Assembly (NCBI GenBank): GCA_021737545.1 | Contig: JAIPDT010000003.1 | Span: 1-58,253, forward strand | Length of the DNA stretch: 58,253 nucleotides | Reading direction: 5' to 3' | Source of the DNA: Desulfobacteraceae bacterium | Lineage (GTDB): Bacteria; Desulfobacterota; Desulfobacteria; Desulfobacterales; Desulfosalsimonadaceae | In this document: positions 1 to 9,040 of the stretch, piece by piece | How the letters are laid out: every line of letters starts with the position of its first letter | Numbering within the stretch: position 1 is the stretch's first letter | The notes under the pieces: model-generated | The model's input: the letters and a program-made list of their open reading frames with translations, nothing else | Told to the model about the DNA's origin: nothing | The model's database searches: none | Position numbers and translations under genes: made by a program

Positions 1-576
1 TACATTGCGAATCATATGCCCCGCTGTTTCATCTACCTGCATGGAAAGCGGGTATTCGGAGCGGATCAGCATGGTAACGGACACACCCCGCCTGAGAAGC
101 GAACAGGCGGCCTTGAATCCCACAAGCCCGCCGCCGAGCACCAGGGCGTTTTCGACCCTCGGCAGGATATTTAACATCTGCTTAACCTGCTCGACATTTC
201 TCATGAAAAAAATATTTTCCAGGTCGGCGCCGTCGGCATCTATACTACGGGGGTCTGCACCGCAGGCGATCAGAAGCCGGTCATAGGGGTGAGCTTTTCC
301 GTCTTTGGTGGCAACGACACTGCGGTCCGGGTCAAGGGAGAAAACCCTGGTGCCGAGCACGGGAGTGATCCGGTTTTTCTCGTAAAAGTCTTTGTCGCGG
401 ATCGGCAGTTTTTCGGGGACAACAGAGCCTTCAAGCAGATGGCTGATCATGGGGCGGCAATAAGGAAGGAATGTTTCGTCCGATATAACAGATATGTCGC
501 CTGAAGCATCAAACCGCCGGATATTTTCTGCTGCGGTGACTCCGGCCGCACCGTTTCCGATAATCACGTATTTCAT
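1..576 (-). CDS. NAD(P)/FAD-dependent oxidoreductase, 3' end beyond window
   Basis: The N-terminal 192 residues of a pyridine nucleotide-disulfide oxidoreductase are visible; the C-terminus lies beyond base 1. An FAD-binding Rossmann motif (GNGAAG) starts at about residue 7 and a second, NAD(P)-binding glycine motif (VLGGGLVG) lies near residue 150, the usual two-dinucleotide-fold order. The stretch CRPMISHLL after the first fold resembles the NirB, rubredoxin-reductase and CoA-disulfide-reductase branch, so the electron acceptor cannot be named. Two adjacent ATGs occur at 579 and 576; the GAGGGG Shine-Dalgarno is 2 nt from the first and 5 nt from the second, so I use the second. It is transcribed away from the other genes and no partner is visible. 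Confidence 0.85.
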   Translation of the reverse strand, partial: MKYVIIGNGAAGVTAAENIRRFDASGDISVISDETFLPYCRPMISHLLEGSVVPEKLPIRDKDFYEKNRITPVLGTRVFSLDPDRSVVATKDGKAHPYDRLLIACGADPRSIDADGADLENIFFMRNVEQVKQMLNILPRVENALVLGGGLVGFKAACSLLRRGVSVTMLIRSEYPLSMQVDETAGHMIRNV

Positions 577-700
577 CATGGCCCCTCGATCGATCGGTGA
601 ACCGTGAACAGTGGACTATGATCTGTAATACTAAAGCAATGTGATAATGAACGCAAATACTTTGATAGGACTTTGGATTCAAAAAAATTTTTATTGCCCC

Positions 701-729
701 CTTGAAAGCCTTAAAGCAATGATTAATAT
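701..729 (+). promoter_or_regulatory. candidate promoter upstream of the short HSP-like ORF
   Basis: CTTGAAA at 701-707 matches the -35 element of heat-shock (RpoH) promoters. As a sigma-70 reading, TTGAAA (702-707) is followed after 16 nt by TAATAT (724-729). The heat-shock -10 consensus (CCCCAT-like) is not present at the right distance, so the heat-shock interpretation rests on the -35 half and the downstream ORF only. Confidence 0.4.
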
Positions 730-750
730 ATAGAGGAAAATAAAGGATAA

Positions 751-771
751 TTAACAGATTCAGTCTGTTAA
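751..771 (+). promoter_or_regulatory. 8-bp inverted repeat in 5' leader
   Basis: TTAACAGA (751-758) and TCTGTTAA (764-771) are perfect reverse complements around a 5-nt loop. The repeat lies between the candidate promoter and the ribosome binding site at 781-790. It could be an operator dyad or an mRNA hairpin; nothing in the sequence decides which. Confidence 0.5.
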
Positions 772-796
772 AAAATATATAAGGAGGTGAGAAGCT

Positions 797-1000
797 ATGG
801 CATTGATTAGGAGAAATCCTGCCAGGGCAAGCCTGCCGACGCTGCAGGACAGGATAAATCGGGTATTTGACGAAAGGTCCCCAAGACCGAAGAAACCAAA
901 GGCAAAAAGATCGAAATCAAGTAAGGCATACTCTGTTGCTTTTGTTGACAGCGGGCCGCGTCCCCAAGTTGAGCGGCCCGCTTTTTCTACGTATCATTGA
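797..1000 (+). CDS. short ORF with small-heat-shock-protein-like N-terminus; possible remnant
   Basis: The ORF has 67 codons behind an almost perfect Shine-Dalgarno (AAGGAGGTGA, 781-790, 6 nt spacing). Residues 1-26 (MALIRRNPAR..., LQDRINRVFDE) resemble the start of Hsp20 family chaperones, but no alpha-crystallin domain follows. Residues 27-43 are a Lys/Arg/Ser-rich tail. The frame then runs through a rho-independent terminator at 950-986 and stops only at 998-1000, inside the convergent 3' end of ilvE. A transcript ending at the terminator would have no stop codon. It may be the decayed head of a deleted hsp20 gene or a small basic protein. Translation initiation looks genuine; the C-terminal end does not. 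Confidence 0.45.
   Translation: MALIRRNPARASLPTLQDRINRVFDERSPRPKKPKAKRSKSSKAYSVAFVDSGPRPQVERPAFSTYH
950..986 (+). terminator. rho-independent terminator inside the 3' end of the short ORF
   Basis: A perfect 10-bp stem, AGCGGGCCGC (950-959) with GCGGCCCGCT (973-982), encloses a 13-nt loop and is followed by a T run (982-986). The T run is on the plus side only. The ilvE stop codon on the other strand begins at 989, so the hairpin also lies just beyond that gene. Confidence 0.85.
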
Positions 1001-2057
1001 CCGGTAGGATCCAGCCCCCGGTATCTTCGGCCCTGCCGTACTGGATATCAGTAATGGCGTCAAAAAATTTCCTGGCCCAGGAACCCACCTTGCCGTCGCC
1101 GATTTCCAATCTTTTGTCCTTGTACCTGATCTCTCCCACAGGCGAGATAACCGCGGCCGTACCCGAGCCGAAGCATTCCCGGAGTCTGCCCTCCTCGTGG
1201 GCCTCTACCACCTCGTCAATGGTTATGCGACGTTCCGTGACCGGATGTCCCCATTTTTTGGCAAGGGATATGACCGAATCCCTTGTGATGCCGGAAAGAA
1301 TGCTTCCGGAAAGCTCGGGGGTAACAATTTCATCGTCAATCACGAAAAAAATGTTCATGGAGCCCACTTCCTCCACGTACTTGCGCTCCACTCCGTCCAG
1401 CCAAAGCACCTGGGTATAGCCATTTTTGTGGGCATCTTCTCCGGCGTAAAGGCTTGCTGCATAATTGCCTGCGGTCTTGACCTCTCCTACCCCGCCGGGA
1501 ACCGCTCTTACGTATTTTTCCGTCACCCAGATCTTTACGGGATTAAATCCTTCCTTGTAATAGGCTCCCACCGGGGAAAGAATAATGAAAAACCGGTAGG
1601 TATGCGAGGCTCTCACTCCCAGAAACGGATCCATGGCGATAATCGTGGGCCGGATATACAATGACGTGCCGGGGGCGGAAGGCACCCAGCGGCTCTCGAG
1701 TCTGACGAGCTGTTTTGCAGCTTCGAGCGCGAACTGTTCGTCTAAAACCGGTATGCACATCCTGCGGGCGGAACGGTTAAACCTGCTGAAATTGTGTTCA
1801 GGCCGGAACAATTGAATACGGTTTTCAGGGGTTTTAAAGGCTTTAAGGCCCTCGAAAATCGACTGCCCGTAATGTAACACCATGGTGGACGGGTCCATTG
1901 GAAAAGGCCCGTAAGGTTCGATTCGTGGATTGTGCCACCCGTTATCAGGGTCGTAATCCATATTGAACATGTGATCCGTAAAAAGCGTACCAAAAGCCAG
2001 CTCTGATTCTTCGGGCAGGGGTTTTAAGGCGCCTGCTTTTTTAATGGTAATCTCCAT
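987..2057 (-). CDS. ilvE: branched-chain amino acid aminotransferase
   Basis: This PLP enzyme of fold class IV transfers amino groups between glutamate and the 2-oxo acids of leucine, isoleucine and valine in the cytosol. At 356 residues, with the N-terminal segment TLFTDHMF and the block HYGQSIFEGLKAF (about 62-74), it fits the longer eukaryote-like BCAT type. The Schiff-base lysine is K194 in GEVKTAGNYA and the PLP-contacting glutamate is E230 in YVEEVGSMN. The ATG at 2057 has a GGAG about 8 nt upstream. It appears monocistronic, convergent with the short ORF and diverging from tRNA-Ala. A role in degradation as well as synthesis cannot be separated from sequence. Confidence 0.96.
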   Translation of the reverse strand: MEITIKKAGALKPLPEESELAFGTLFTDHMFNMDYDPDNGWHNPRIEPYGPFPMDPSTMVLHYGQSIFEGLKAFKTPENRIQLFRPEHNFSRFNRSARRMCIPVLDEQFALEAAKQLVRLESRWVPSAPGTSLYIRPTIIAMDPFLGVRASHTYRFFIILSPVGAYYKEGFNPVKIWVTEKYVRAVPGGVGEVKTAGNYAASLYAGEDAHKNGYTQVLWLDGVERKYVEEVGSMNIFFVIDDEIVTPELSGSILSGITRDSVISLAKKWGHPVTERRITIDEVVEAHEEGRLRECFGSGTAAVISPVGEIRYKDKRLEIGDGKVGSWARKFFDAITDIQYGRAEDTGGWILPVNDT

Positions 2058-2225
2058 GAAAACACTCCGCTTTTCCGGTTCTGTCTGAAACCAGAGATTA
2101 TATCAAACTTACTGATTTTCTTATATTTATTCTTTACGCATTATCATATATGTTCTTACGGTAACGTCAATCAATCTTATTATCAAGAAAATTTCAAGGG
2201 TTTTTCTCCAAGTAAAAAAATATCA

Positions 2226-2254
2226 TTGACAAGCTTTTGCGATTTCATTATTAA
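2226..2254 (+). promoter_or_regulatory. sigma-70 promoter for tRNA-Ala
   Basis: A consensus TTGACA (2226-2231) is followed after 17 nt by TATTAA (2249-2254). The expected start is about 2261, nine bases before the mature tRNA 5' end. Confidence 0.6.
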
Positions 2255-2269
2255 TTTTTTTTGTTTTGC

Positions 2270-2345
<76 letters not shown>

Positions 2346-2427
2346 AATAACAACGGAATCAGGTGGTTAAACCTTAATTTTCTGATATTATTATAGAAGA
2401 TGTCCTCTCCGAATATGGGCAAGACTC

Positions 2428-2456
2428 AAAAAGCCGGGCTTTTTCGCCCGGCTTTT
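2428..2456 (+). terminator. rho-independent terminator after tRNA-Ala
   Basis: GCCGGGC (2433-2439) pairs with GCCCGGC (2446-2452) around a 6-nt loop. It is flanked by five A on the left and four T on the right, which extend the stem. Confidence 0.85.
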
Positions 2457-2536
2457 ACATGTCAACCCTTTGTGCCCGCCGCCCAATGGATACCCCAAAA
2501 ACAGTATTTTGGGTTCACAATTGGATTTTATCCGAT

Positions 2537-2565
2537 TTGACACCGATCACGCCCGCAATTATTCT
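2537..2565 (+). promoter_or_regulatory. candidate promoter for the metal ATPase gene
   Basis: TTGACA (2537-2542), a 17-nt spacer and TATTCT (2560-2565) lie 55 nt before the ATPase start codon. I see no clear CsoR or CueR operator palindrome over it. Confidence 0.45.
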
Positions 2566-2619
2566 TTTGAAAGTTAAAGTTATTGGTTGATAAGGAAAGG
2601 AAGGGTCAGGGGGTAGATC

Positions 2620-4698
2620 ATGTCAGATATTGAGTCAAAATCCGGACACGAGCATAAAAATCATGACCGGCAAAGCACGCCTGCCCACGGGCACGCAGGG
2701 GCGCACGGGCAAAAAGGCCATGGTGATCACGGCGGACAGGGAGGCCACGGGGAGCATCACGCCCATATGGTGGCGGATTTCAAGAAACGATTCTGGATAT
2801 CGCTGGCCCTGACAGTGCCGGTGCTGTTTTTCTCCCCCATGATACGGTCCTTTCTGGGGCTGCGGGAAGTCGGATTTGCCGGAGATCAATATGTCCTGTT
2901 CGGACTTTCCACGGGTATTTTTTTCTACGGTGGCTGGCCGTTTCTAAAAGGCATACATGATGAGCTCAAAAAGCTCCAGCCCGGCATGATGACCCTGATC
3001 GCCGTTGCCATAGCCACAGCCTATATCTACAGCAGCCTGGTGGTATTCGGCCTGGCCGGCAAGATATTTTTCTGGGAACTCGCAACCCTGATCGATATCA
3101 TGCTGCTCGGGCACTGGATAGAGATGCGTTCGGTCATGGGGGCGTCCCGCGCTCTGGAGGAGCTGGCAAAGTTAATGCCGGCTGATGCTCATAAAATCAT
3201 GGAAGACGGCAACACAGAAGACGTTTCCATCCAGGAAATTCAGGCCGGAGACCGGGTGCTGGTCAAGCCCGGTGAAAAAATCCCTGTTGACGGAGAAGTG
3301 GTAGCCGGCCAAAGCGCTGTAAATGAATCCATGCTTACCGGAGAATCCATGCCTGTTGCCAGGCAAACCGGCGGGCAAGTCATCGGCGGGTCGGTCAACG
3401 GCGAAGGTGCCTTGACCGTGGAGGTCCAAAAAACCGGCCGGGATTCCTATCTGGCCCAGATGCTTGACTTAGTGGAGCAGGCCCAGCAAAGCAAGTCCAG
3501 AAGCCAGGATCTGGCCGGCCGGGCTGCTCTGTGGCTGACGATTATTGCGCTTGCCTGCGGCGCTGTTACCATGGTTATCTGGCTGGGGCTTATCGGCAGA
3601 GATTTTGCCTTTTCCCTGGAGCGCACCGTGACAGTCATGGTGATCACCTGCCCGCATGCGCTGGGCCTTGCAGTTCCTCTTGTAGTGGCGGTATCCACCG
3701 CAATTTCGGCCCAAAACGGCCTGTTGATCCGGAATCGGGCCGCCTTCGAGCAGGCCCGAAACATCCGGGCCATTATTTTCGACAAAACCGGCACACTGAC
3801 CCAAGGCCGGTTCGGCGTGACCGACACCCTGAGTTTTTCCGACAATTACAGCGAAGATGAATTGCTCGGGTATGCCGCTGCCGTGGAAGCCCAATCCGCG
3901 CATCCCGTGGCACAAGGGATTGCCGGGGCGGTGGAAAACCATCATGAAGCTGCCAACTTCAGGTCCATCACGGGCAAGGGGGCTCAGGCCGAGATCGGCG
4001 GCAAAGACGTAAAAGTGGTCAGCCCGGGGTATCTGCGGGAAAACAACATATCAACAAATGATGACCGGATCGACAAGCTCAATGCCGATGGCAAGACAGT
4101 GGTGTTCGTTTTAATCAACGACGAATTAATCGGTGCCGTGGCCCTGGCAGACATCATCCGGGACGAATCAAAACAGGCCGTCTCCAAACTCAAACAAATG
4201 GGCATCCAGTGCATGATGCTCACAGGGGACAATAAACAAGTGGCCCGCTGGGTGGCCGAAGAAATCGGGCTGGATGATTATTTTGCCGAAGTGCTTCCAG
4301 AGGATAAGGCCGACAAGGTCAAGGAAGTCCAGTCCCGCGGCCTGACCGTGGCCATGACCGGAGACGGGGTAAACGACGCCCCGGCCCTGGCCCAGGCGGA
4401 TGTAGGAATCGCCATCGGCGCAGGCACGGACGTGGCAGTGGAGGCGGCGGATATTATCCTGGTCAGAAGCAACCCGCTGGATGTAGCGGCCATCCTTGGC
4501 CTGTCCCGGGCCACCTACCGGAAGATGCTGCAGAATCTGGCGTGGGCCACCGGATACAACGCCTTTGCCATTCCTCTGGCCGGCGGAGTGCTGTATTCCT
4601 GGGGGGTCCTGTTGTCACCGGCGGCAGGCGCGATTCTAATGTCGCTTAGCACAGTGATCGTTGCGGTCAATGCCAGATTTTTAAAACTTTCCCAATAA
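2620..4698 (+). CDS. copB: copper-transporting P-type ATPase, CopB (P1B-3) type
   Basis: An inner-membrane pump that exports copper ions at the cost of ATP. The 692 residues contain the P-ATPase signatures in order: TGES (240-243) in the actuator domain, CPH (344-346) in the transport helix, DKTGT (388-392) with the phosphorylated Asp, the HP dipeptide (428-429) of the heavy-metal nucleotide domain, and GDGVND (581-586). The CPH motif with [11 protein letters not shown] and [12 protein letters not shown] in the last helices is the P1B-3 (CopB) pattern, distinct from the CPC of CopA. No CXXC metal-binding domain is present; the first 50 residues hold 12 histidines in a Gly/His-rich tract that probably binds metal. 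No chaperone or regulator gene is adjacent. Substrate preference (Cu2+ or Cu+) is inferred from family. Confidence 0.93.
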   Translation: MSDIESKSGHEHKNHDRQSTPAHGHAGAHGQKGHGDHGGQGGHGEHHAHMVADFKKRFWISLALTVPVLFFSPMIRSFLGLREVGFAGDQYVLFGLSTGIFFYGGWPFLKGIHDELKKLQPGMMTLIAVAIATAYIYSSLVVFGLAGKIFFWELATLIDIMLLGHWIEMRSVMGASRALEELAKLMPADAHKIMEDGNTEDVSIQEIQAGDRVLVKPGEKIPVDGEVVAGQSAVNESMLTGESMPVARQTGGQVIGGSVNGEGALTVEVQKTGRDSYLAQMLDLVEQAQQSKSRSQDLAGRAALWLTIIALACGAVTMVIWLGLIGRDFAFSLERTVTVMVITCPHALGLAVPLVVAVSTAISAQNGLLIRNRAAFEQARNIRAIIFDKTGTLTQGRFGVTDTLSFSDNYSEDELLGYAAAVEAQSAHPVAQGIAGAVENHHEAANFRSITGKGAQAEIGGKDVKVVSPGYLRENNISTNDDRIDKLNADGKTVVFVLINDELIGAVALADIIRDESKQAVSKLKQMGIQCMMLTGDNKQVARWVAEEIGLDDYFAEVLPEDKADKVKEVQSRGLTVAMTGDGVNDAPALAQADVGIAIGAGTDVAVEAADIILVRSNPLDVAAILGLSRATYRKMLQNLAWATGYNAFAIPLAGGVLYSWGVLLSPAAGAILMSLSTVIVAVNARFLKLSQ

Positions 4699-4868
4699 TA
4701 AAATCCCGTGTTATCCTTTTTTGCCTTGACCAGAGATGCGATACTGCTATTCTTAAAATGTATATAAATATCCGGCAGCGGAGGCTGAAGGATTTTTTTA
4801 CTTGGAGAACATCTGCTTTGTTAAATAATAAATAGGTTTTTTATGTATGGTAAAGGAGCATGATATCA

Positions 4869-7034
4869 ATGGAAAATTTGGACTATATTTTTTCGCCTCA
4901 ATCAGTGGCTGTATTGGGCGCCTCAACAACGCCCGGCAAGGTGGGACATGACATTTTTAAAAACATCTTAAGAAACGAGTATACCGGTGTTCTCTATCCT
5001 GTAAATCCAAAAGCAAAATCGATTTTAAGCGTCAAGGCCTATTCTTCAATTCAAGAAATCCCCGGGGGGGTGGATCTGGCCATGATCATTCTGCCCCCGA
5101 AACTTGCATTACAAGCGGTTGAGGAAGCCATTGAAAAAGGCGTCGGCGGAATTGTTATCGTTTCCGCTGGATTTCGCGAGGTAGGCGGGGAAGGCCTGGA
5201 AGTGGAAAACAGGATTGCCGAACTGTGCAGGAATGCCGGGGTGCGGTTAATAGGGCCGAACTGCCTCGGAGTTATCAACCCTGTATCTTCGGTTAGATTA
5301 AACGCAAGTTTTTCAACGCGAATGCCCGAAGCCGGAAATATTTCCTTTATTTCCCAGAGCGGGGCCTTGTGTACATCCGTGCTGGATATGGCAGCAGACC
5401 GACAGTTCGGATTCTCCAAGTTTATATCAATCGGCAACAAGGCTGATGTGGATGAGCTTGACCTGCTGCAGTATCTGCATGAGGACCCGGATACCGAAGT
5501 GATTATGATGTATATTGAAGAGCTGCGCAGGGGACCGGAATTCATTGAAGCCGTGAAAAACATCACCTCAGGAGTGAGAAGAACCCCTATTCTGGCTATC
5601 AAATCCGGACGCACCGCTGCCGGTGCCAAAGCCGCTTCTTCACATACCGGTTCGCTGGCCGGGTCAGAAGGTGTATATGACGCCATTTTTCAGCAATCGG
5701 GGATCATTAGGGTGGAGACCATCAACCAGTTGTTTGATTTTGCGGGAGTCTTTACCTATAAACAGGAAAGCCGGCTCGGGAAAGTGACCCGCAAGCTCCC
5801 GGCAGGCAATCGGGTCGCTATTGTGACCAATGCCGGCGGACCGGGAATCGTGGCCACGGATATGACGATCTCCTCGGGGCTAAAGCTTGCCGAGTTCAGC
5901 CAGGAGACCATAGAAACCCTTTCCAGCCACTTGCCGGCCACGGCCAACCTTAACAATCCCGTAGACATTATTGGAGATGCCGCCCAGGAACGTTACAAAC
6001 AGGCTCTTGAGGCCGTAATTAAGGACGAAGGAGTAGACGGGGCGCTTGTTATCCTCACCCCCCAGTCCATGACCAATGCCCTGGCCACCGCCGAAGCCGT
6101 GGTCAAAGTGGCCAGAACTTCAAACAAACCGATCCTGAGCTGTTTTATGGGGGTGGTAGACGTCTCCAGGGGGGTTGAATATCTCCAGGAACACGGCTAT
6201 CCGGTCTTCAAGTTCCCTGAAAACGCGGCCAGGGCCTTCGGGGTTTTGTATAGATATGCGAGCTGGCTCAATCGCCAACAGTTGGCCGAGTTTAAGTTAA
6301 AGCATGACAGGCAAAAGGCGGCAGATATCATCGAAAACTGCCTGAAAAACGGCAAGACCATGCTCGGCGAGCTCGACGGCCTCGGTCTGCTGGAATGCTA
6401 CGGGTTTGACGTTCTCCCGACAAAACTGGCCGAGGATGCGGATGCGGCGGTCAATGCCGCCTCCGGAATGGGATTTCCCGTGGTAATGAAGATCGTCTCC
6501 GAACAGATTCTTCACAAGTCGGACGCGGGGGGCGTGAAAGTCGATATTCAGGACGAACAAGAGACGCGTGACGCATTTGAATCAATCGTCAACAATTGCC
6601 GCACCTATAACCCGAAAGCCGTACTGAAGGGAGTTTTGGTTCAAAAGATGGCACCGTCGGGTCATGAAGTAATTATGGGCGTAAACAGGTACCCCCACTT
6701 CGGGCCCTTGATAGTCTTTGGATTCGGTGGGATCTTTGTGGAGATATTTCAGGATGTTGAATTCAGATTGGCGCCTATCGGCCGAAACGAGGCCCGGAGC
6801 ATGGTCAGGGGAATTAAGAGCTATAAGATTTTAGACGGTTTTCGGGGCCAGGAAAAGGCGGATATTGAAAAACTGGAAAAACTTCTGGTCGGGCTTTCAG
6901 ACATGGCGCTCCAGCATCCCCAAATCCAGGAAATGGATATTAACCCCCTCCTTGTTCATCCTCAGGGCCAGGGGGCTACAGTGGCCGACTGCCGGATAAT
7001 TCTTCGGGGGGATGCCGGAGATTCCGCCGAATAA
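4869..7034 (+). CDS. acyl-CoA/acetyl-CoA synthetase (ADP-forming), fused alpha-beta
   Basis: A cytosolic enzyme that interconverts acyl-CoA, ADP and phosphate with acid, CoA and ATP, conserving energy from thioesters. The N-terminal part holds a CoA-binding Rossmann fold (SVAVLGAS) and two ligase-CoA domains, with FISQSGAL and the phosphorylated histidine in SSHTGSLAGS (about residue 259). From about residue 500 an ATP-grasp domain follows (FPVVMK, HKSDAGGV, FGFGGIFVE). No GNAT acetyltransferase domain is attached, unlike Pat-type proteins. The start could be ATG 4860 or ATG 4869: the AAAGGAG box is 1 nt from the first and 10 nt from the second, so I use the second. The acid substrate (acetate, aryl or branched-chain) cannot be read from sequence. 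It stands alone. Confidence 0.88.
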   Translation: MENLDYIFSPQSVAVLGASTTPGKVGHDIFKNILRNEYTGVLYPVNPKAKSILSVKAYSSIQEIPGGVDLAMIILPPKLALQAVEEAIEKGVGGIVIVSAGFREVGGEGLEVENRIAELCRNAGVRLIGPNCLGVINPVSSVRLNASFSTRMPEAGNISFISQSGALCTSVLDMAADRQFGFSKFISIGNKADVDELDLLQYLHEDPDTEVIMMYIEELRRGPEFIEAVKNITSGVRRTPILAIKSGRTAAGAKAASSHTGSLAGSEGVYDAIFQQSGIIRVETINQLFDFAGVFTYKQESRLGKVTRKLPAGNRVAIVTNAGGPGIVATDMTISSGLKLAEFSQETIETLSSHLPATANLNNPVDIIGDAAQERYKQALEAVIKDEGVDGALVILTPQSMTNALATAEAVVKVARTSNKPILSCFMGVVDVSRGVEYLQEHGYPVFKFPENAARAFGVLYRYASWLNRQQLAEFKLKHDRQKAADIIENCLKNGKTMLGELDGLGLLECYGFDVLPTKLAEDADAAVNAASGMGFPVVMKIVSEQILHKSDAGGVKVDIQDEQETRDAFESIVNNCRTYNPKAVLKGVLVQKMAPSGHEVIMGVNRYPHFGPLIVFGFGGIFVEIFQDVEFRLAPIGRNEARSMVRGIKSYKILDGFRGQEKADIEKLEKLLVGLSDMALQHPQIQEMDINPLLVHPQGQGATVADCRIILRGDAGDSAE

Positions 7035-7131
7035 AAAGTCCGGAACGTCTGGAAACCATCAAACTTGACAAAAGCCTGATTAATCAATAATATATTTGAC
7101 CTGAATAAACATCTCATAAAAGAGGAAATAC

Positions 7132-9039
7132 ATGCTAAGCTCAATGCGCAAAAGCGCCGGGTCGTGGATGATAAAAATTCTTCTGGGTATTATCGTCCTC
7201 GCCTTTGTTTTCATGGGAGCCGGCAGCTTTTACTCCAATCGTCAGTCCGAAGTGGCAAGAGTCAACGGCAAGCCGATAAGCATCAAGGAATATCAGCAAA
7301 CATACCAAATGATTGTGCAGAATCTGGAACAGCGCTTCGGCAGCCGCCTGGATCAGGAAATGATCGAAAGGCTCAACCTCAGGCAGCAGGCCATAGACCG
7401 GCTGATAAAAAAACATCTGATTATGCAGGTGGCAGAAAAAAACAACCTGCGTCTGCCCGATCAGGTCCTTGCCAACTCCATAGCGGGGATCCAGGCTTTT
7501 CAAAGCAACGGAAATTTTGACCCGCAGCGCTACAAACAAGTACTCAGCCGAAGCCGTCTTTCGCCGGAAGCCTTTGAAGCCCTCCAGAAAGAAAATATAA
7601 TAACAGGCATGGTTGAAAATATTGTAGCCAACGCAGTCCCGGTATCAGAAGATGAGGCAAGGGCGTGGTTCAACTGGAAAAATACCGAGGTCAAAATCCG
7701 CTATGCAAAATTTTCCGGAAAGGACTTTGACAATGTGTCGGTTTCGGAAAAGGAGGTCGAGCAGTATTTTGAAAAACACAAAGACAGCTACAAAACCGAG
7801 CCGAAAATAAAAGCCAGGTACATCCGTTTTGCACCGGAAAATTATCTTAACAAGGTTCAGGTTACAAAAGCGGAAATCAACGATTATTATCACTCAAATC
7901 AATCCGGGTTCACGACCCCTGAAACAGTGGAAGCGCGCCACATTCTGTTGAAAGTCCCGGAAGATGCCGATGAAAAAACCGTGCAGGAAGTACGCAAAAA
8001 AGCTGCTGAAATAATGGAAAAAGCCAGCTCGGGTGCGGATTTTGCTGAACTTGCCAGAAAATTCTCCGAAGGGCCTTCCGCTGCGGACGGCGGGTATATC
8101 GGCACCCTGGAAAAAAATGACGCGGTCAAACCTTTTTCAGATCAGGCATTTTCCATGCAGCCCGGCGAAATCAGCCCCCCCGTGAGAACCCGGTTCGGAT
8201 GGCACATAATCAAGGCCGAAGATCATACCCCGGCTTCTGTAAAACCAATAGACGAGGTGAAAGAAAAAATCCGGCAAAAGCTTGCGCTCAGGAAAGCCAA
8301 AGATATCGCTTATGAAAAGGCGTATTCAGTATACAATATATCATTCGGCGGCGAGGATCTGATCAAAAATTCAAAAGACCTGGGGCTTTCACTTAAAACC
8401 ACCGGTTTTTTCACGAAAAAGCAGGGACCTGAAGGCACGGAAAATTCCCCGGCTTTTGCCAAAGCCGCATTTTCCCTTCCTTTAAAGGAAATCAGCGGGG
8501 TCAAGGAAATCGGAGAGGACTACTTTCTGATCCAGCCGGTCGAAAAACAGGAGCCTTACGTTCCGGAACTCGGATCCGTAATTAAAGAGGTCCGCTCCGA
8601 GGCCCTGAGGGAAAAAAAGACTCAGGGAGCCCGAAAAGCAGCACAGATTTTTCTGGAACAGGTCAAAACGGAAAAAAGCTTTTTGGAAGCCGCAGAGAAA
8701 GCCGATATCAAAGCAAGCACCACCGAATTTTTCAAACGCAAGGAACCCGTACCCGGCATAGGACAAAATGCCCGGATCTCATCGGCCGCGTTTTCCCTGC
8801 GCACCGACAACCCGGTTTCGGACTCGGTCATATCCGGCGGGAAATATATTTTCTATGTAATCTCGCTTTCGGCACGAAAAGAGCCTGACAAATCTGACTT
8901 TCAAGCAGAAAAAAAGGCCGTCCTGGCCGAGTTGGAACCCATGAAGCAACGTCAGGCGGTGGAAAAATGGCTGTCAGCGCTCAGAGAGTCCAGCAAGATA
9001 GAAATATCAGATCAATTCTCAACAAATAAACCGGGGTAA
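7132..9039 (+). CDS. ppiD: periplasmic folding factor, PpiD/SurA-type parvulin isomerase
   Basis: A membrane-anchored peptidyl-prolyl cis-trans isomerase and chaperone for secreted proteins near the Sec exit. The 635-residue protein starts with a cytoplasmic Lys/Arg stretch and one transmembrane helix (about 13-33), then a SurA-like N-domain (about 35-190). One parvulin domain lies at about 265-365, with HILLK (H270), the GGYIGTL turn, AFSM and GWHII (H358). A long C-terminal region without recognisable catalytic motifs follows. This is the PpiD architecture. RBS GAGG precedes the ATG. Its parvulin domain is a useful in-window comparison for the insertion in RpoC. The next gene starts one base after its stop, so the two are probably co-translated. 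Confidence 0.9.
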   Translation: MLSSMRKSAGSWMIKILLGIIVLAFVFMGAGSFYSNRQSEVARVNGKPISIKEYQQTYQMIVQNLEQRFGSRLDQEMIERLNLRQQAIDRLIKKHLIMQVAEKNNLRLPDQVLANSIAGIQAFQSNGNFDPQRYKQVLSRSRLSPEAFEALQKENIITGMVENIVANAVPVSEDEARAWFNWKNTEVKIRYAKFSGKDFDNVSVSEKEVEQYFEKHKDSYKTEPKIKARYIRFAPENYLNKVQVTKAEINDYYHSNQSGFTTPETVEARHILLKVPEDADEKTVQEVRKKAAEIMEKASSGADFAELARKFSEGPSAADGGYIGTLEKNDAVKPFSDQAFSMQPGEISPPVRTRFGWHIIKAEDHTPASVKPIDEVKEKIRQKLALRKAKDIAYEKAYSVYNISFGGEDLIKNSKDLGLSLKTTGFFTKKQGPEGTENSPAFAKAAFSLPLKEISGVKEIGEDYFLIQPVEKQEPYVPELGSVIKEVRSEALREKKTQGARKAAQIFLEQVKTEKSFLEAAEKADIKASTTEFFKRKEPVPGIGQNARISSAAFSLRTDNPVSDSVISGGKYIFYVISLSARKEPDKSDFQAEKKAVLAELEPMKQRQAVEKWLSALRESSKIEISDQFSTNKPG

Positions 9040-9040
9040 A

